NCBI GenBank assembly: GCA_008921705.1
Contig: VFFE01007516.1
Coordinates: 173,141 to 237,140, forward strand
DNA length: 64,000 nt
From: Burhinus oedicnemus
Lineage: Eukaryota > Chordata > Aves > Charadriiformes > Burhinidae
Direction of reading: 5' to 3'
Below the pieces are notes generated by a model. It made no database searches and was not told where the DNA came from. It saw only the letters and a list, made by a program, of their open reading frames with translations. The position numbers and the translations under genes are program-made. Below, piece after piece: positions 25,301 through 38,582 of the stretch. Each line of letters begins with the position of its first letter. Within the stretch, counting starts at the first letter, position 1.

Positions 25301-28300
25301 AACCACTGTACATCAGAGTATCTCAAAGTCACCACTCCTGGGCCTTCCAACTTACTCAGGATAACACTGCTCCCTGCCACATTTCCACCAGCTTCTTAGT
25401 TACCCAGACACAGGACAAAACCAAGAAACAGAACCCTCCAAACCCAGCATCTGCTTTTAAAAACCGCAGCTAGATTACTGGGCTACATGACCACTCCTGC
25501 AGACAACTGTCCACATGCAACACAAGAACCATTACTCCTCCCCAAAGCAGTCTGGGGTCAAGCTGGGAATTAGAGAACACTGAAACACAGCGGAGGTTTG
25601 CAGGTGGCATGGAAACAAGATATGCACTCTCTGTTCCATGACCTTGAGTAAAAGTACATGACCTATTACTTCAGATAGGAAACACAAGCCAAACTGCCAT
25701 CCCCACCCTCCCCCAGAATAATTCGATCCTTTGTTACCGTTGTTTCATTGATGGCTTTTTCCAGTGTACTCAGTTCCACTTCTGTGAATATCTGGTCAGA
25801 CTCTGGAATCATTCGGGCTCCCCTTAAAGATAAGGAGGAAGTTTATTTTTGTGAAATCAACCAGATTGTACCTTGGCAACTCAGTGCTTACAGCTCCAGT
25901 AATCATAATAATAACTAGCCACTGCACATACCAACCAATTAATATATTTTACATTTGTGTCTCTTGCATCTACAGGAAACAGAGCCCTAAATCAATCTCT
26001 GGATGCTGAGAATGGCATACAGAGTCAGCAAATGCAGCTATCATGAGATTAGAAAAACCAGGGAAGATAGAAACGAGGCCATAGGACCAAGAGGGAAAGA
26101 TCTGCTTGCAAATGGTGTGTACAGCATTGGACTGTTCCTGCCCCCCCAGTTCAAACAGAGCTTGCATGCTTCTGTTAATGGACTCTGCAGAACTGAGCAC
26201 TAGTAAGCAGTATTTTGGTCATCTGTTCTCAAGCAGCACTAGTGACTTTCAGACCACATTTGATCTGGTCATGTTCTGTTGGCATCTCTTACGTTATCAG
26301 CTGCATGACCCTCCTTCCCAACAGCTTGCTCTTACTTGAGAAAGATGGTTGAGTGGTTGAGCAGACTTTCCAGGGCAGCTAAGCGTTCTGGCCACTTTCT
26401 CCTTTCCTCGACACGGAAGAAGAGGTTCCTACAAAACTTTTTCAGCTCTGAAAGCTTGTCTTTCAGCTCCTGCAAATGGGAAAGAAGGCAAAGACGACAG
26501 TTTGCCCACCATCTAACATCTTAAACCTCAGAAGTTACAACTGTTGTTCTATCAAATATTCAATACAGTAAAAGAAGCCACGTGACTAAGCTTTATGTGG
26601 AATCAAGAGGTTACTGCTGAAGCTGCTGAAGATGCATCCATGGCTGAAAGAACTTCCTATTTTGTTCTGTGCATAATGCACTGAGGAAGCAAGAAGCTTC
26701 CAAGAACCAGATTACAAAGGATCAAGATAGATCAATACTCTGTCAGCCTGTATGGTCACTTCCATGTCAGTGACAGCAGACTGGCATCCTGACTACACAC
26801 AGCAATACCTTAGTTGTGGCTGCATAGCCCTCCTCCTCCATCCAACTGGAAGCCTCGCTAAGCTTTCTGGAAATTTCTTCTCTCTGCTCCTCTGTTGAGA
26901 CAAACTGATAGTCCTCTTGGTAAAGCTTGTCCTGAAAAGAACAAAGCAAGCATTCTCATTAAATACCACTAAGCGTGGAAGCATAAAACAACCAGGTGAC
27001 CCACTTGCAACTGGGCTGGACTGTGAACTCCAGGGGTGCTGCCTGCACTGGCCAGGAGATTCTCATTCAACCCTCCCAAACCTGGGCTCCTGGCTCCTAG
27101 CATTACCAGGACTGCAATGGTAATACACCAGGTATATAGACACACCCACACACCAGGTATCTGATGGTAAAGCTGCATCAACCATAATTTCACAAGCACT
27201 TATAATTTCTTGCCTCTCCTGCACAACACTTCTTGAGAAGCTTTTGCTTCTTTACAGCCTGAGTGCAATTGTTCCAAAACACACAGGTAAGTGCACATAA
27301 GGGATACTGGAAACCCAAAGTTTAAGGTGTTAAGACACGCTGAGGGAGAGTGTTCATTTTGTACCGAGGAAACCTCCCTAGTCCACATGGGCTTGGGAAG
27401 CCTAACAGTAGCAGAAAAAGCAACTGAAAGACAAAAGCTGGGCTCTTCAAATCAACTTCTCCCAGCTCAAACAACTCCCCTGCATTCAGATCAGCCAAGC
27501 TGCATAAGACACTTCTACCTGCTCTCCAGGAATTCTCATTTCTTTATATCCCTCTCTTACCTGGGTCTCAAAGATGAATGACTCCAAGCTGTTGGCCGAT
27601 TTTTCTCTTTCCTGTTTCTCTAGATCTCTGACTGTCAAGTCTTGGAGTCTAACATGCCAAGAGAACAGAAATCAAAAGGTAGCAAGTGCCTTTAGATGAG
27701 CACCACATCATACACATCAGCTTCTGAGGATAGCAGCGCTACATGAGCTATCACTGTTCCAAAGCAATTCACTTCCTTCATCTAGAGCTTTAACCTGGCA
27801 GAGCCATTTCAAACATACTTTTTCATCGAGCTCTTCAGTTCATCCTCCAGTAGGTCAGGCACATCATTTACATCCAGCTCCATGGTGATCTCGTGAACAA
27901 GCTTTTGCTTCTTGGGTGCTTTGATCTTCTTCTCTTCCTCTGTTTTGCTAACTGTGCTCTCACCAGAACTTTTGGATGGTTCTTCCTCTTTTGCTGTTTC
28001 TCTATTTTCTTTGGGATCCTGGAACAGATAAAGTACATTCTCAGGCAAGGGAACAGGTTTGCAGATTTTGCAACTTTTTTTCAAAGGCAGGGCACTAACA
28101 GGGAAAGAAGAATTCCACTGAGGAAATTCCACTCTCAGACATCGAAATCACAGTCCCATTCCTTCAATCTGCTGCTCACCTGAGTCTCTAATTTCTCGCC
28201 TTCTTCCTTGTTCTGTGACTCTGTTTTCAGAGGGTCAGTTTTGGCCTGACCTGCAGACTGCTGTTTCTCTTCTCCTCGCTCTTCACCAGCATCTTCTGTG

Positions 28301-31300
28301 CTGCTTTTCTGGTCTTGTTTCTCCCCCTGCTCTTCTTTACCTGTTTCTGCTAGGCTCTCTTCTTCTTCCTGGTCAACGCAGGCAAGTAAAGAGGAAATCA
28401 AAACAGTGTTTTTAATTTAGAAATTCCGTGCAAATGTTTCACATAATTCTCCGCAAAAAGAGTATGTATGAAAAACAGCACCCACAGCGACTGCAGCCAG
28501 TAGCGAGGGACTGTGCTGAGCTAGAATATTAAGAGTCACTTCAGTGCAGGCCATGACTCCGTGACAAGGAGGTTTCATCTCACTAGAAAGAAACCTAATC
28601 ACTACTGCCAGCATAATAGCAGCTATGCCTCTACGGCCTGGGAGAAAGCAAGGAGCCTGATAGACACCTGCACAGACAACACACAGGCAGAAACCTATCC
28701 ATCGAGCACCAGGACGGTTTAGGAACAAGAGATTTCCCTTCCTATAACATTAGTCCACTACTGCTGGACTTGCCCGCAAAAGAGCACAAGTTTCTTTAAA
28801 CACACACACGCCACATGAAACTCAACAGAAATACAGCACTTCCTGAAAATATTTAGAATCCTGACACGCTGCCAGACACCTTTAATTCTGCTCACATGAA
28901 TCACTGCCTCTTCAGCAGCCATCGCAAGACCCAGGGGCTCCCTCCCCCTAGCAATCATCCTGGGGCTCACCTGAACCGAGTCTGTCAGGTTCTCTCCAGT
29001 CTCTGGCGTAGGGCCACCACCCCCAAACAGGCTTGAGATGGTATTTCCAAGTTCTGTCAGTGGGAAACAAAGAATCCAGAATATTATGTACCCAAAGGAG
29101 GAAGAAAGCCATCTTTAGCTCAGTTCTTGCCCTCACAACCATGATGATCACCAAAGAGCTCCCTTGGCCATGTAGGTTAGCTACATACACTCCAGAAACT
29201 CATCCTTCCCTGACCTTACTTTGTGTTTTTTGCATGCGCAGACAAGTGGGGCCTCTACCTCTGCTGGAATATGACGTGAAACTTTTAACTTTGACTAAAA
29301 AGCTTCAGGCTCCAACCTGTGGCTGCATTAGCCATCCCTGCATCTCCCCTTCACCTCCCAACATCTGGATTTCCAACTCCTCTCTATAGGGAAGTCCGTG
29401 CTCTAAAACCTGAGCAATGCACCGCACAGATCAGGGCATCACAACCCAGACAGCAAAAAGGTACAACGCTGTAGATGCAGGACTTCCCTTCAGGACAGAC
29501 CTCCTGAAATGAGCAGCTGTGGTGGAACAAAAAGGAAGCAACTCCTATTTTTCACGTTGCAATGCATGCCATAGTCACCTTAGGAGAGTATGACATTTCA
29601 GAGCTCCTGCCAGCACTCAGATGCCACTTGCAAAGGGCTTTTAGGTATTTTGGAGCTGTATACACAATCAGAGGCTATGGCTAACTGTTTAATGTCCACA
29701 TCCCAAAACCATGGTGCTTGCTGTGCTCAAAGCAATGACATGCTTTAGTTATCCCAGCTACTGCAGGTAAAACACAACAGTCAGTAGGAACATCAAAGTT
29801 TAGCATTTACTTGTCAGTGTTGACTCCTCCTCCAGCTTGTCTTCCACCAAGGTCTCAAACACAGATTCCACCTTGGAGAGGAGGGCACAGAATTAGTTTT
29901 AAGCAGGGACCAGAGACGGGGACAGAACTGGAAGATACACAGGCTGACAAACATCCCAACAGGGTGGTGCTTACCCGGTCCAGACTTAGTACTCCACTCT
30001 CATCCATGTTGAAGTGAGCTTTGATGCCTTTGGATTCATAATCCGAGTGCTTCTTGAAACTGTCCCCAACTCCCTTTAGCCTCACGGTAGTGAGATTGAG
30101 AGAACCAAAGATCCTGATGACACAGAGACAAAAGCAGAGAGAAAACTTAAGAATGCTGCAGGACAGCTAACCACTTCTCACAGTCACGTTTGCAGCAACG
30201 GATGGCTGCACAAAGCAAGGAACCAGCACGGCTCTGTTTACTAAAGCGCACAGGACTCTGAGAACAGATCTGCAAATACGGACTAGTGGGAAGTCAGATT
30301 CATAGGGCTGCCCGCGAGTAAAATTTTCCAGCTACGCATATTGCACTGCCATGGAGCTGCCTGCTCAGATGCTTGCCTCAACTCACCGCAGGTCATCCTG
30401 GTTCAGGAAAGACAGATCTCCATAGTTGACATAGAACTCAAAGTCATCTGTGTAGCGGTTGAAAGTGATGACTTTGCGTTGTGGATAGGGTGCCATGCGC
30501 TGGAACAAAATCCTCTTGTTATGCTTTAAACTCTTGGATTTATCATCCTCCTCAACTTCACGAGTAAACTCCACCTGCATCACAAACAGAAAATACGGCT
30601 CGGCACCTGCAAACTTCCTCTATGGCATCTTATGGTGGAGGTTTCCATAGCATGTGGCTGCTCCACCTCGTGCAAAAGTTGGGGGACAGGCACATATTTC
30701 TCAACAGATCTTTCTATAAGCCTGGCTTCTTGGATACAGCACTTCTACAGTCAGGCTGACCTTATTCCGCTTTCTTTATTAGATTGGCAGAAAGATCTCT
30801 GTAACTTCCTTACTCAAAGGAATCCAGCAGGTCACCTGGAACGCTTCTCCCAGTACAGCCCCGTTTACCCATACCCTGCACATGAGAAAGCAAGCCAAGG
30901 GTTACCTGGATAGGAAACACAGCAGCATCCCGAACAATGAAAGGCTTCACCTTAAAGGCTTTGCTCAGAGCAGCAGCCTGGTAGACTGCACCCATGGCAG
31001 CAGCCTCATCAGCATTGATATTCTTGCCCAGTTCCTCTCTATGAAGTGAAAAGCAACAGACGTCAGCTTTGCAGCCACTGCCACGAACAGCAACTTGTCA
31101 ATGGGAGACAGACTAGAAGGGGGCCTCACATACTCACTTGCCCACAGCTTTCAGCAAAACCTCCTGCACTTTGGGGACCCGTGTGGCACCACCAACTAGA
31201 ATCACCTGGTCAATTCCATCCTAGGGATTGGAAACAGTCACCTTGTCTTGAGAAAGCAATTTTGGAAAGCTAAGTTCAGGGGTTCCTTATGCTTCTTCCC

Positions 31301-34300
31301 CAGTCACCACACACTAATGTGGTGCTGTGAGACCACCCAGGATATGTCTTGCCATCCCAGTGCACGTCAGTGCCCGACAGATCTCAGACAGGCTGACACA
31401 AGCCATGCCAACGTGAGGAACATGGAGTCAGGTTTGCCAAACAGGGGCAACGCGACCACTGCTTCAAGTCACCTGAAACATGGAACTTGGTTCAAAATTA
31501 GGCAGACTGCAGTTTAATGCCAGAGGAGCTGGTGACTCAGACAGCAAGCAGGACCAGAACAGAGGGAAACCTGGACTCTGAGAGGTGACTCAGTGTCTTG
31601 CATTGAATATCAGAGCCAAAAGATGCTCAAGAGCATCCCAGCACCCTGGAAAGTGAGCATTAAACAACGCAGTAAGTCTCTCCAAAGGACTGCATCGTGT
31701 TTGGTCCAACTGCAGTCCACAACAGGGCTTCTAAAGGGAGTGCTCAAAGGAGAAGCCTGAACAGCAATAATTCTGTTTCCAGGCACTTTGAGATAAAACT
31801 TCACAAGAGAGACCAGAACCAGCATCTGAGACAAAAAAAGGAAAGATCAGAGGTTCAAACCGCCAGCCCAACAGTAAAGTTTTTTAACAGAAGGAAACAC
31901 TTCCTCCAAGTCCTTTGTTTCTGGTGCATACTGCAGGGAGCCGTGACAGACTCCTGGCTTGCCACCACAGCAAGCAACCTCACTGAAGCAGCAACACCAC
32001 TCTATCGCAATAGCTGGCACCTGGACCTCTCAGCAGTGCTGATAACACAACCACTGACGCTTTGATTCTGATACAACAGCAACTCCATACATAGAAACTT
32101 CAGGCTTGTTAATGCATTCCTAGACCTACCAGGTTCATCTCTGCGCTGCTCAGAGCCTGCTGCACAGGTCCTGGGACTCGCTGGAACAAGTCGGAGCACA
32201 AATCCTCAAATTCTTGCCTTGAGACCTTGGCCTTGAAGTCGATGTCATCTAGTAGCCCCTCAATCTGTCCAGAAAAAAAACCAGCCAGAATGAAATTATT
32301 CGTAGAGCATTCTCTGAGCAAAATCTTCGCCCAACTTACGCAGTGTGCAAAAAGTTCCAGCTTCCTTAATGCACCTAGGACCTGACTGCACTCATCCGAA
32401 TCCTGCCATTACTCAGGTGACAAGAGCATGGAACATGGACATAAGAGACAGCTTCTCTCAGTGAAAGTTTACTTACCAAACTTCATGCAACTAACTCTCA
32501 TCCAACCCACTCATTTAATCACCAATAGTACTAAGTGGGCACAAGTTGAAAGGGACCGCCAGTGCTACCACCACTGCTGGAACACCAGGAGCAATGCTCC
32601 TCAGCACACCAATGCTGCAGAGGGACAGCACTCCTGCATGCCTGCCCTTAACCCACCCCACCCTCAGTCCTAAAAGAGCTGGAAACCCTGTGACAGAAGG
32701 TCGGACCTGCGCCATGTGGTCAGCATTCGCGCTCAGGACAGTTTTCAGGCGGTTGGCCTCCTTCAGTAGTTTGGCCATGGCCCGGGGATTCTTTCGGACA
32801 TCTTTTGAAGGGTGCTGATCATTAAAGAGTTTTGCCAAATAGTCCCGGAGACGAAGCTCCATCTCTAAACCTCCAAGAGTACGGTCAAACCTGAGCAAAA
32901 GAACAAACGGAGATGTAACAACTGAAACCGAGTTGAAATACAAACAAACTTCATGTATGACTTCACAAATATGCAGAGTGGCAAGTGGTCAAAAGTAGCT
33001 GCAGTACTGTCAGCTGTGATTGACTGTGAAAGAACAATGGTTGTTCCAAAAATAACACATTATAATGAAGCAAAGAAAAGAAAGATTCACCACCACAATA
33101 GCCTTTGAGCAGGAAATTTCATTATATTTACGGTAAAGGCCTTATTGCCAAGCACGCCAAACGGCTGAGAAGCCAAAGGATAGCTGTCTCAGGTCCCAGG
33201 TATTTTCTTGGAAACAGCAGTGTAAATGTTTTGCAGTTAAAATTGCTGGGCTAGTGATTCACAGCACCCCCTCCTTATTCGGCAAATGGACTGCATTTTC
33301 ATTCCTCTCTGGGAGGATATTCTGCTTTTTCAAACTGACGCGCTCTACTTTTGTAAGATTATAGGAAGGGGAATTAAGCTAAAATGGCTTGAGGCTATTA
33401 AAAAAGTGAGCCCAAAGCAAATTAAGTACACTAGTTGCCTCCTGGGCTCCTAGGATTTTTCAGTTACCTTCTGCACAAGACAGCAACACCAGAATTATTA
33501 TTAACTGGAGCCTTCTCGGTCCAAACATTTCCCACTCTGCCATCCAAATTACTGTGCTGAAGCCTCACTGCAAAATTCCATGCTTAGAGGAGACTGTGAA
33601 ACAAATAGTTTCTTTCCTGAGACCTGCAGATTTTGTGGAACTGATGTTGAATTCTTACCCAATGCCCTGGATCTGCAATTGAGGTTGGGTTCCCGAGTCC
33701 TTAGTTTTCACTGTCTGATACGTAACAATAGTACAAACGGTGCTTCCTGCTCCCATGTCGTAAAACATGATATTCTGAAAAGAGAAGCTAGGATGGTGAA
33801 GCAGAAACACCTGGATATCCCCCATGAATAAGGAAAGAACCCACTGCTGTCCGAGCTTGATACAGGCCAAGACTATCCACTCCCTAGCCTGGCTTCATAC
33901 CGTAACAACAGGACTCGTACTTTGATCAAATACAGGAGATGTTCAGGGTCATGCTTGACACAAGCGGACAAGAAAGCTTTTTTCATCCATTTCATAAATC
34001 AGAAAACAAAGCTTTGCTCTTTAAAAGTTTCTTCAACTTCAGGAAAATCAAGGATTTCAGAGTCAGTCTTCCAATACCTTATAAAATTGTTAACATTATT
34101 CCCCCCCAGTTGATGGGCAAGGAAGAAGCACAGGTTTACAAAACGGGAACTCCCAGCCACCTGCCCTCGCTCCACAAGCTTTCAGGCTTCACCACATATT
34201 CATACACAGTTTCCTCTCTTCCTCTTGTTGATGAGCACACAAAACCAGAGAAGACCGGCTGACTAGCAGAGTCCGCTTCCTCACAGTTAAGTCCTTTTGG

Positions 34301-37300
34301 TTTTATCTGCAGCACTTTCTCCCCTGCATGCAGGCACTTGCACGGGACTCTCCGCATCTCCCAGCTGCACCTACCTGTGCAGTGGCATTGATGTCTTTCC
34401 TCCTGAAGACTCCGTAGTTCAACGCTACAGCAGTGTTGTCATTGATCAGCTGCAGCACCTTCAAGTCGGCCATGCGAGCGGCGTGCAGAACTGCCCTCCT
34501 CTCCGCCTGGTTGAAGTAGGCAGGAACAGTGATTACCACGTCCTTGATGGGCTGCTCTGAAAGAGTTGCAGGGAACATGTTTTCCCATCAGTGTAGCCAC
34601 ATGCAAATACTCATTATGGGGTGACAGTGGCAAAGCCAGAGAATCCAAGATAAAGACTCGTACAGAATGCAATCCTGAAGCAGCATCAGCAGCCAGGATC
34701 ATTAGGGATGAATCTATCTGTGTCCTGTTGAAACCAAGCAGACTTTGCAGATTCTCACAAAGCCACGTGTCTACTGACCTCTCTTTCACACATCAGGACA
34801 CTCTCAAATGCTCTGGGATGCCTTAGATTTCAACAAATGTTATCTTCACAGAGACCGACTTTATCCCTGGATTACGTTCACTCTCTAGAGTAAAAAGCCT
34901 TTGGACTGGCTTTAGTATTACTAGCCAAACAACACATAGTCTCCTAGGAAGTCAAACACGTCAATGAAATTCACCCAGATTTCATTACTGTGGTATTTCA
35001 CTAGCAACACAGCATGGAAAATGCATGAGAGTCTCTCATCTGTTAGCAAGTTTCACAATAGAGAACAGGTTTTACTCTTTAATTGTAGTTCAGCTCCATC
35101 CAGACCGGTTACAACACAGACTTCAACAGAGCCACTTCCATCTTCCCCTGCAGTTACCTACCAATGTGCCTCTGCTCTAATCACACACATGAGTGAGAAA
35201 ACACTTTAGTCTTTCTCCAGAGATTGCCAATAAGGCTTCTTCACTGCAAGGGTGGGTGGGATCTGGGGTACCTGATCCCAAGAACAGGATTAAGACCCCA
35301 AACTCACATCGTAATAGAAATAAGTGACAGCTTGGTAGCTTCTAAGTCTTGCTCACAGCCTACAGCTGAAGAGACCCAACATCCTGTTTCTAAAAATCTG
35401 TGGGCTTTCAAACACCTTCGATCACTACTCAAATCCTACAATAAACAAACACCCACATATACTGTAAAAAACCGTTAAATCCTTCCAACCTGCAAATTCC
35501 TCAGCCAGACCACGTGAATAGTTCAGGACCATCCCCAGCATCTCCTCTGGAGAATACTGTATCGTTCTACAAGAAACAGACAGGAAAGAAAATTACAACA
35601 GCAACAGAAGTTGGTAGCCAAAGTCCCACCCACAAAGAACCCAAAAGCAGCCACTTACTGGGACAGCTTGAAGATAACAGTCTGCCTTTTCTCATCCTTC
35701 ACCAGTTCATGCTCTGGGAATCGGGACTGGTACAGCGCCACATGGGGGTTATCGATACGCTTACCCAGCAGATCCTGAAAGTATCTGAATGCCACCTTGG
35801 GGGTCCTTATGGACTGCAGAAAGAAAAGCACATCACCCAGCTGCATTTCTTCAGTTTTGCTGTTGTCAAACAAACCTCTCCCAAGCTATGCGCTGAACAG
35901 CTCTCCTTATGGGAGCTAGGAGCACAAGACTGGTACACAAAGAGTCAGTACGGAAAGCCCGTAACACACCAAGGAGATGAAAAGTACAGGACAAGAAATA
36001 AAACTTCCTAGCTCAGACATTTATCATGAAGGACCCAGCAGAGAGAGCACATATTCTGTGTACAGGAACTGCAGACGGCGCAACGAGTAACAAGAACTCT
36101 TACCATTCCTAGTGCGCTATCACCAAAGAGACGCTCGTTCTCCTTCAAAGAAACAGCCACAGGTGTTTTCCTTCGTGACTCCCTGCACAGAAAGAGAGGA
36201 ATAAAGCAGTCGAAACAGGTGACCATTCAATGCAGAGCCCCTAGTGAAGAAAGGCATTGTCTCCATTTCAGAACCACTAAGGGAAGGTTCTGGGATACCA
36301 CCTATGGAGAGGAAGGCCAGGCCCCATTCATCCGAAAGGGCTGCAATAGCAGCACCTCCCTTCAGAGCTTTCATACCTCCTGGTGTGCCTCATGACATGG
36401 GCAAACAACGTGCTTTACCAAAATGTGGACAAACATCTCCCAAATTCACAGTCAAAGCTGTGGTGGGTAGATTGTTATTTTTCCTGTAACACAAGAAAAC
36501 TCAACAAAAGGTGGCTCATTTCCGCTCCAATGCATGCACTAGCACACCAAGGTGAATATTTCACTACAATAACTATGAAATGGCTTAAAGTCATCCACTA
36601 AGCTCAGCACATGCTACCTGCTTCCAAATGCCTCAGAACACATTGCCAATTCTCTAACGTAAGGCTAACAAAATGACTTGCTACGAAGAAGAAAGGCTCA
36701 AGAGCTGCTTTCTGGAATGTGCTGCTTCGTACTTAGACAAGACTTGCTTTATTTTTGCTTTCCTCTACCGGCGAGTGAAGTGAGACAGCTCCCTCATTCT
36801 GTCAATGACTGCCAAGTTTCAGGGAGCTGGGTGAAGGAATCCATTTATTATCTCTCAGTCTAGACTTCCAGAAAACGAGGATGCTCCTGAACGTACATCC
36901 TCTTCCAGGCACGGGTTTTTCATTCAGCATCTTGCAGACGAGCTGCAACAGCAGCCACCAAGTAAAAGGAGAGCTTTATTTGCTTCACAAATGAGCACAG
37001 GTTCTGAACAGCTGCAGCAACACAAGCCTGCCTTTGGGCTCCCTTATGGAGAACTGAAAATGAGGCTTTTTAACTGGACAGGCAAGAACACAATACTACA
37101 CCCTTTCACATTCGAACCACAATGTATCTGCCCCTCTGCTCTGCTCTGGGGAGACCCCCTGCAGTGCTGCCTGCAGCTCTGGGGGTCCCAGCATAAGAAG
37201 GACATGGACCTGTTGGAGTGAGTGCAGAGGAGGCCACAAGAATCGAGGGCTGGAGCCCCTCTGCTGTGAGGACAGGCTCAGAAAGTTGGAGGTGTTCAGC

Positions 37301-38243
37301 CTGGAGAAGGCTCCAGGGAGACCTTAGAGCCCCTTCCAGTCCCTAAAGGGGCTCCAGGAAAGCTAGAGAGGGACTCTGGATCAGGGAGTGGAGCGACAGG
37401 ACAAGGGGGAACAGTTTTAAACTGAAAGATGGCAGATTTAGATGAGATATTAGGAAGAAATTCTTGATTGTGAGGGTGGGGAGGCACTGGCCCAGGTTGC
37501 CCAGAGAAGCTGTGGCTGCCCCATCCCTGGAGATGTTCAAGGCCAGGTTGGACGGGGCTTGGAGCAACCTGGTCTAGTGTGAGGTGTCCCTGCCCGTGGC
37601 AGGGGATGGGACTGGGTGGTCTTTAAGGTCCTTTCCAACCCAAACCCTTCTATGATACCCTTAATGATACAGGCATTCATTGATGGCTTAACAGGCCCCT
37701 CAGGTGCAACCTAGCATCCCTGAGGGAAGGTGACAAACCGCCCTGACCGACCCTCCGCCGCTGCTCGCCTGCGGCAAGAGGCGAGTCAGAAACCCCCGGA
37801 CTACGCGGGGGGCGCGTTCCCCTGGCAGCAGCGAAAATAGAACCCCCGTTACCCCAGAGCGCTGCGCCGCTCAAGCCTCGGTAAGGCAGGCAGCACCCCC
37901 CACGCTTCCCCTTCCGCGGGAACGGGGCCAAGCAACCGCCGCTTACTTGTTGAGGACGATCTCCATCGGCACCCCGGGCTTCACGATGGCGATCTTCATC
38001 GACTCGCTGCCCACGTCCACCGACATCACCGCCACCGCCTCTGTAGTACGAAACCCCCTCCAGTAAGACCCCGTGCCGCAGGAGACCGAGCCCCTTCCCC
38101 TCACCGACCGGCCCGAGCGCCGTCCGCTCCCCCCACTACCTTCCCCAGGAGCCTCCCGCCACCCCGGAGACGCCCGTACCCGCGGCGGGCAGGTGGCAGG
38201 ACAAGAGCAGCCAGCCCAGCGCCCAGCAGGCCGCCCGCGCCAT
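22330..38243 (-). CDS. HYOU1: HYOU1 (ORP150/GRP170), ER Hsp70-family chaperone
   Basis: Large ER-lumenal Hsp110/GRP170-type chaperone and nucleotide-exchange factor for BiP. There are 24 coding exons (minus): 38180-38243, 37947-38040, 36104-36182, 35659-35813, 35490-35566, 34375-34556, 33659-33774, 32707-32890, 32130-32264, 31138-31220, 30906-31038, 30387-30574, 29975-30113, 29811-29871, 28971-29053, 28180-28368, 27819-28018, 27561-27648, 26809-26931, 26336-26469, 25738-25822, 24998-25250, 24064-24147, 22330-22391. They total 2991 nt, 996 aa (human 999), in frame throughout. Residues 1-21 are a hydrophobic signal peptide. The Hsp70-like ATPase domain begins at [19 protein letters not shown] and includes [20 protein letters not shown] and [13 protein letters not shown] Glu/Lys-rich acidic linker occupies about 592-700. 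The C-terminus is NDEL, an ER-retrieval signal. CR1 fragments sit in intron 2 (antisense) and intron 23 (sense). Confidence 0.97.
22640..24000 (-). mobile_element. CR1 LINE with a long open reverse-transcriptase ORF
   Basis: In HYOU1 intron 23 and in the same orientation. One uninterrupted frame covers about 22646-24004. It begins with [10 protein letters not shown] (reverse-transcriptase motif A), continues with [10 protein letters not shown], the catalytic FADDTKLGG and [13 protein letters not shown], and reaches the C-terminal region ([20 protein letters not shown]). The endonuclease and N-terminal reverse-transcriptase parts are missing, so this is a 5'-truncated copy. The absence of stops or frameshifts over about 1.2 kb suggests a fairly young insertion. 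The last codons of the open frame may run into flanking sequence, and the boundaries are approximate. Confidence 0.88.
37090..37660 (+). mobile_element. CR1 LINE 3' fragment in HYOU1 intron 2
   Basis: Plus-strand CR1 tail: the conserved GACCTGTTGGAGTGAGTGCA stretch near 37206, then the 3' UTR-like sequence ending TTCTATGATACC near 37660. It is antisense to HYOU1, lies within its intron 2, and is degenerate and 5'-truncated. The left boundary is approximate. Confidence 0.85.
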
Positions 38244-38470
38244 TCTCGCCGCCCTACGGCCCCGGCACCGGCCCCGGCGTCTCGCGCAACCGTCAGCCCG
38301 GACGCGGCGTGCGCTCATTGGCGCGGCCCGCCGGCCGCGCGGCGCCGCGCGCCCCCATTGGGCCACGTCAGTAGAAGCCGGAAGTGGGCACGACGGGAGC
38401 TTCGATCCCATTGGCTAAGGGGCGCCGGGGCGGGACAACGGGGAGGGGGCGTGCGTGGTGGCGTCGAACG
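38244..38470 (-). promoter_or_regulatory. HYOU1 promoter with ERSE-II and ATF6 element
   Basis: CpG-rich flank upstream of the HYOU1 ATG. At 38357-38368 the plus strand reads ATTGGGCCACGT, an exact ERSE-II (ATTGG-N-CCACG). Its end read on the minus strand is TGACGTGG (38363-38370), the ATF6/UPRE core. Two more inverted CCAAT boxes lie at about 38318 and 38410. The first is followed nine bases later by CCGCG on the minus strand, one mismatch from ERSE (CCAAT-N9-CCACG). This fits control of HYOU1 by the unfolded protein response. Confidence 0.75.
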
Positions 38471-38562
38471 TACGCATGCGCGCGCAGCTGGACGGCAACA
38501 GAGCCACGTGCGGCCCGCCTCTTTCGCCCGCGAGCGCCACCTGGCGGCAGAGAGGCATCACC

Positions 38563-38582
38563 NNNNNNNNNNNNNNNNNNNN
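38563..38582. other. Assembly gap, 20 N, between HYOU1 and PHLDB1
   Basis: Exactly 20 N in the GC-rich stretch between the HYOU1 5' flank and the PHLDB1 3' end. The true size is unknown. Confidence 0.98.

Noticed and set aside
38535..38550. CTCF-like motif (CCACCTGGCGGCAG) next to the gap at 38563
   Set aside because: It departs from the CTCF core at about two positions, and short GC-rich matches are expected by chance in a CpG island.
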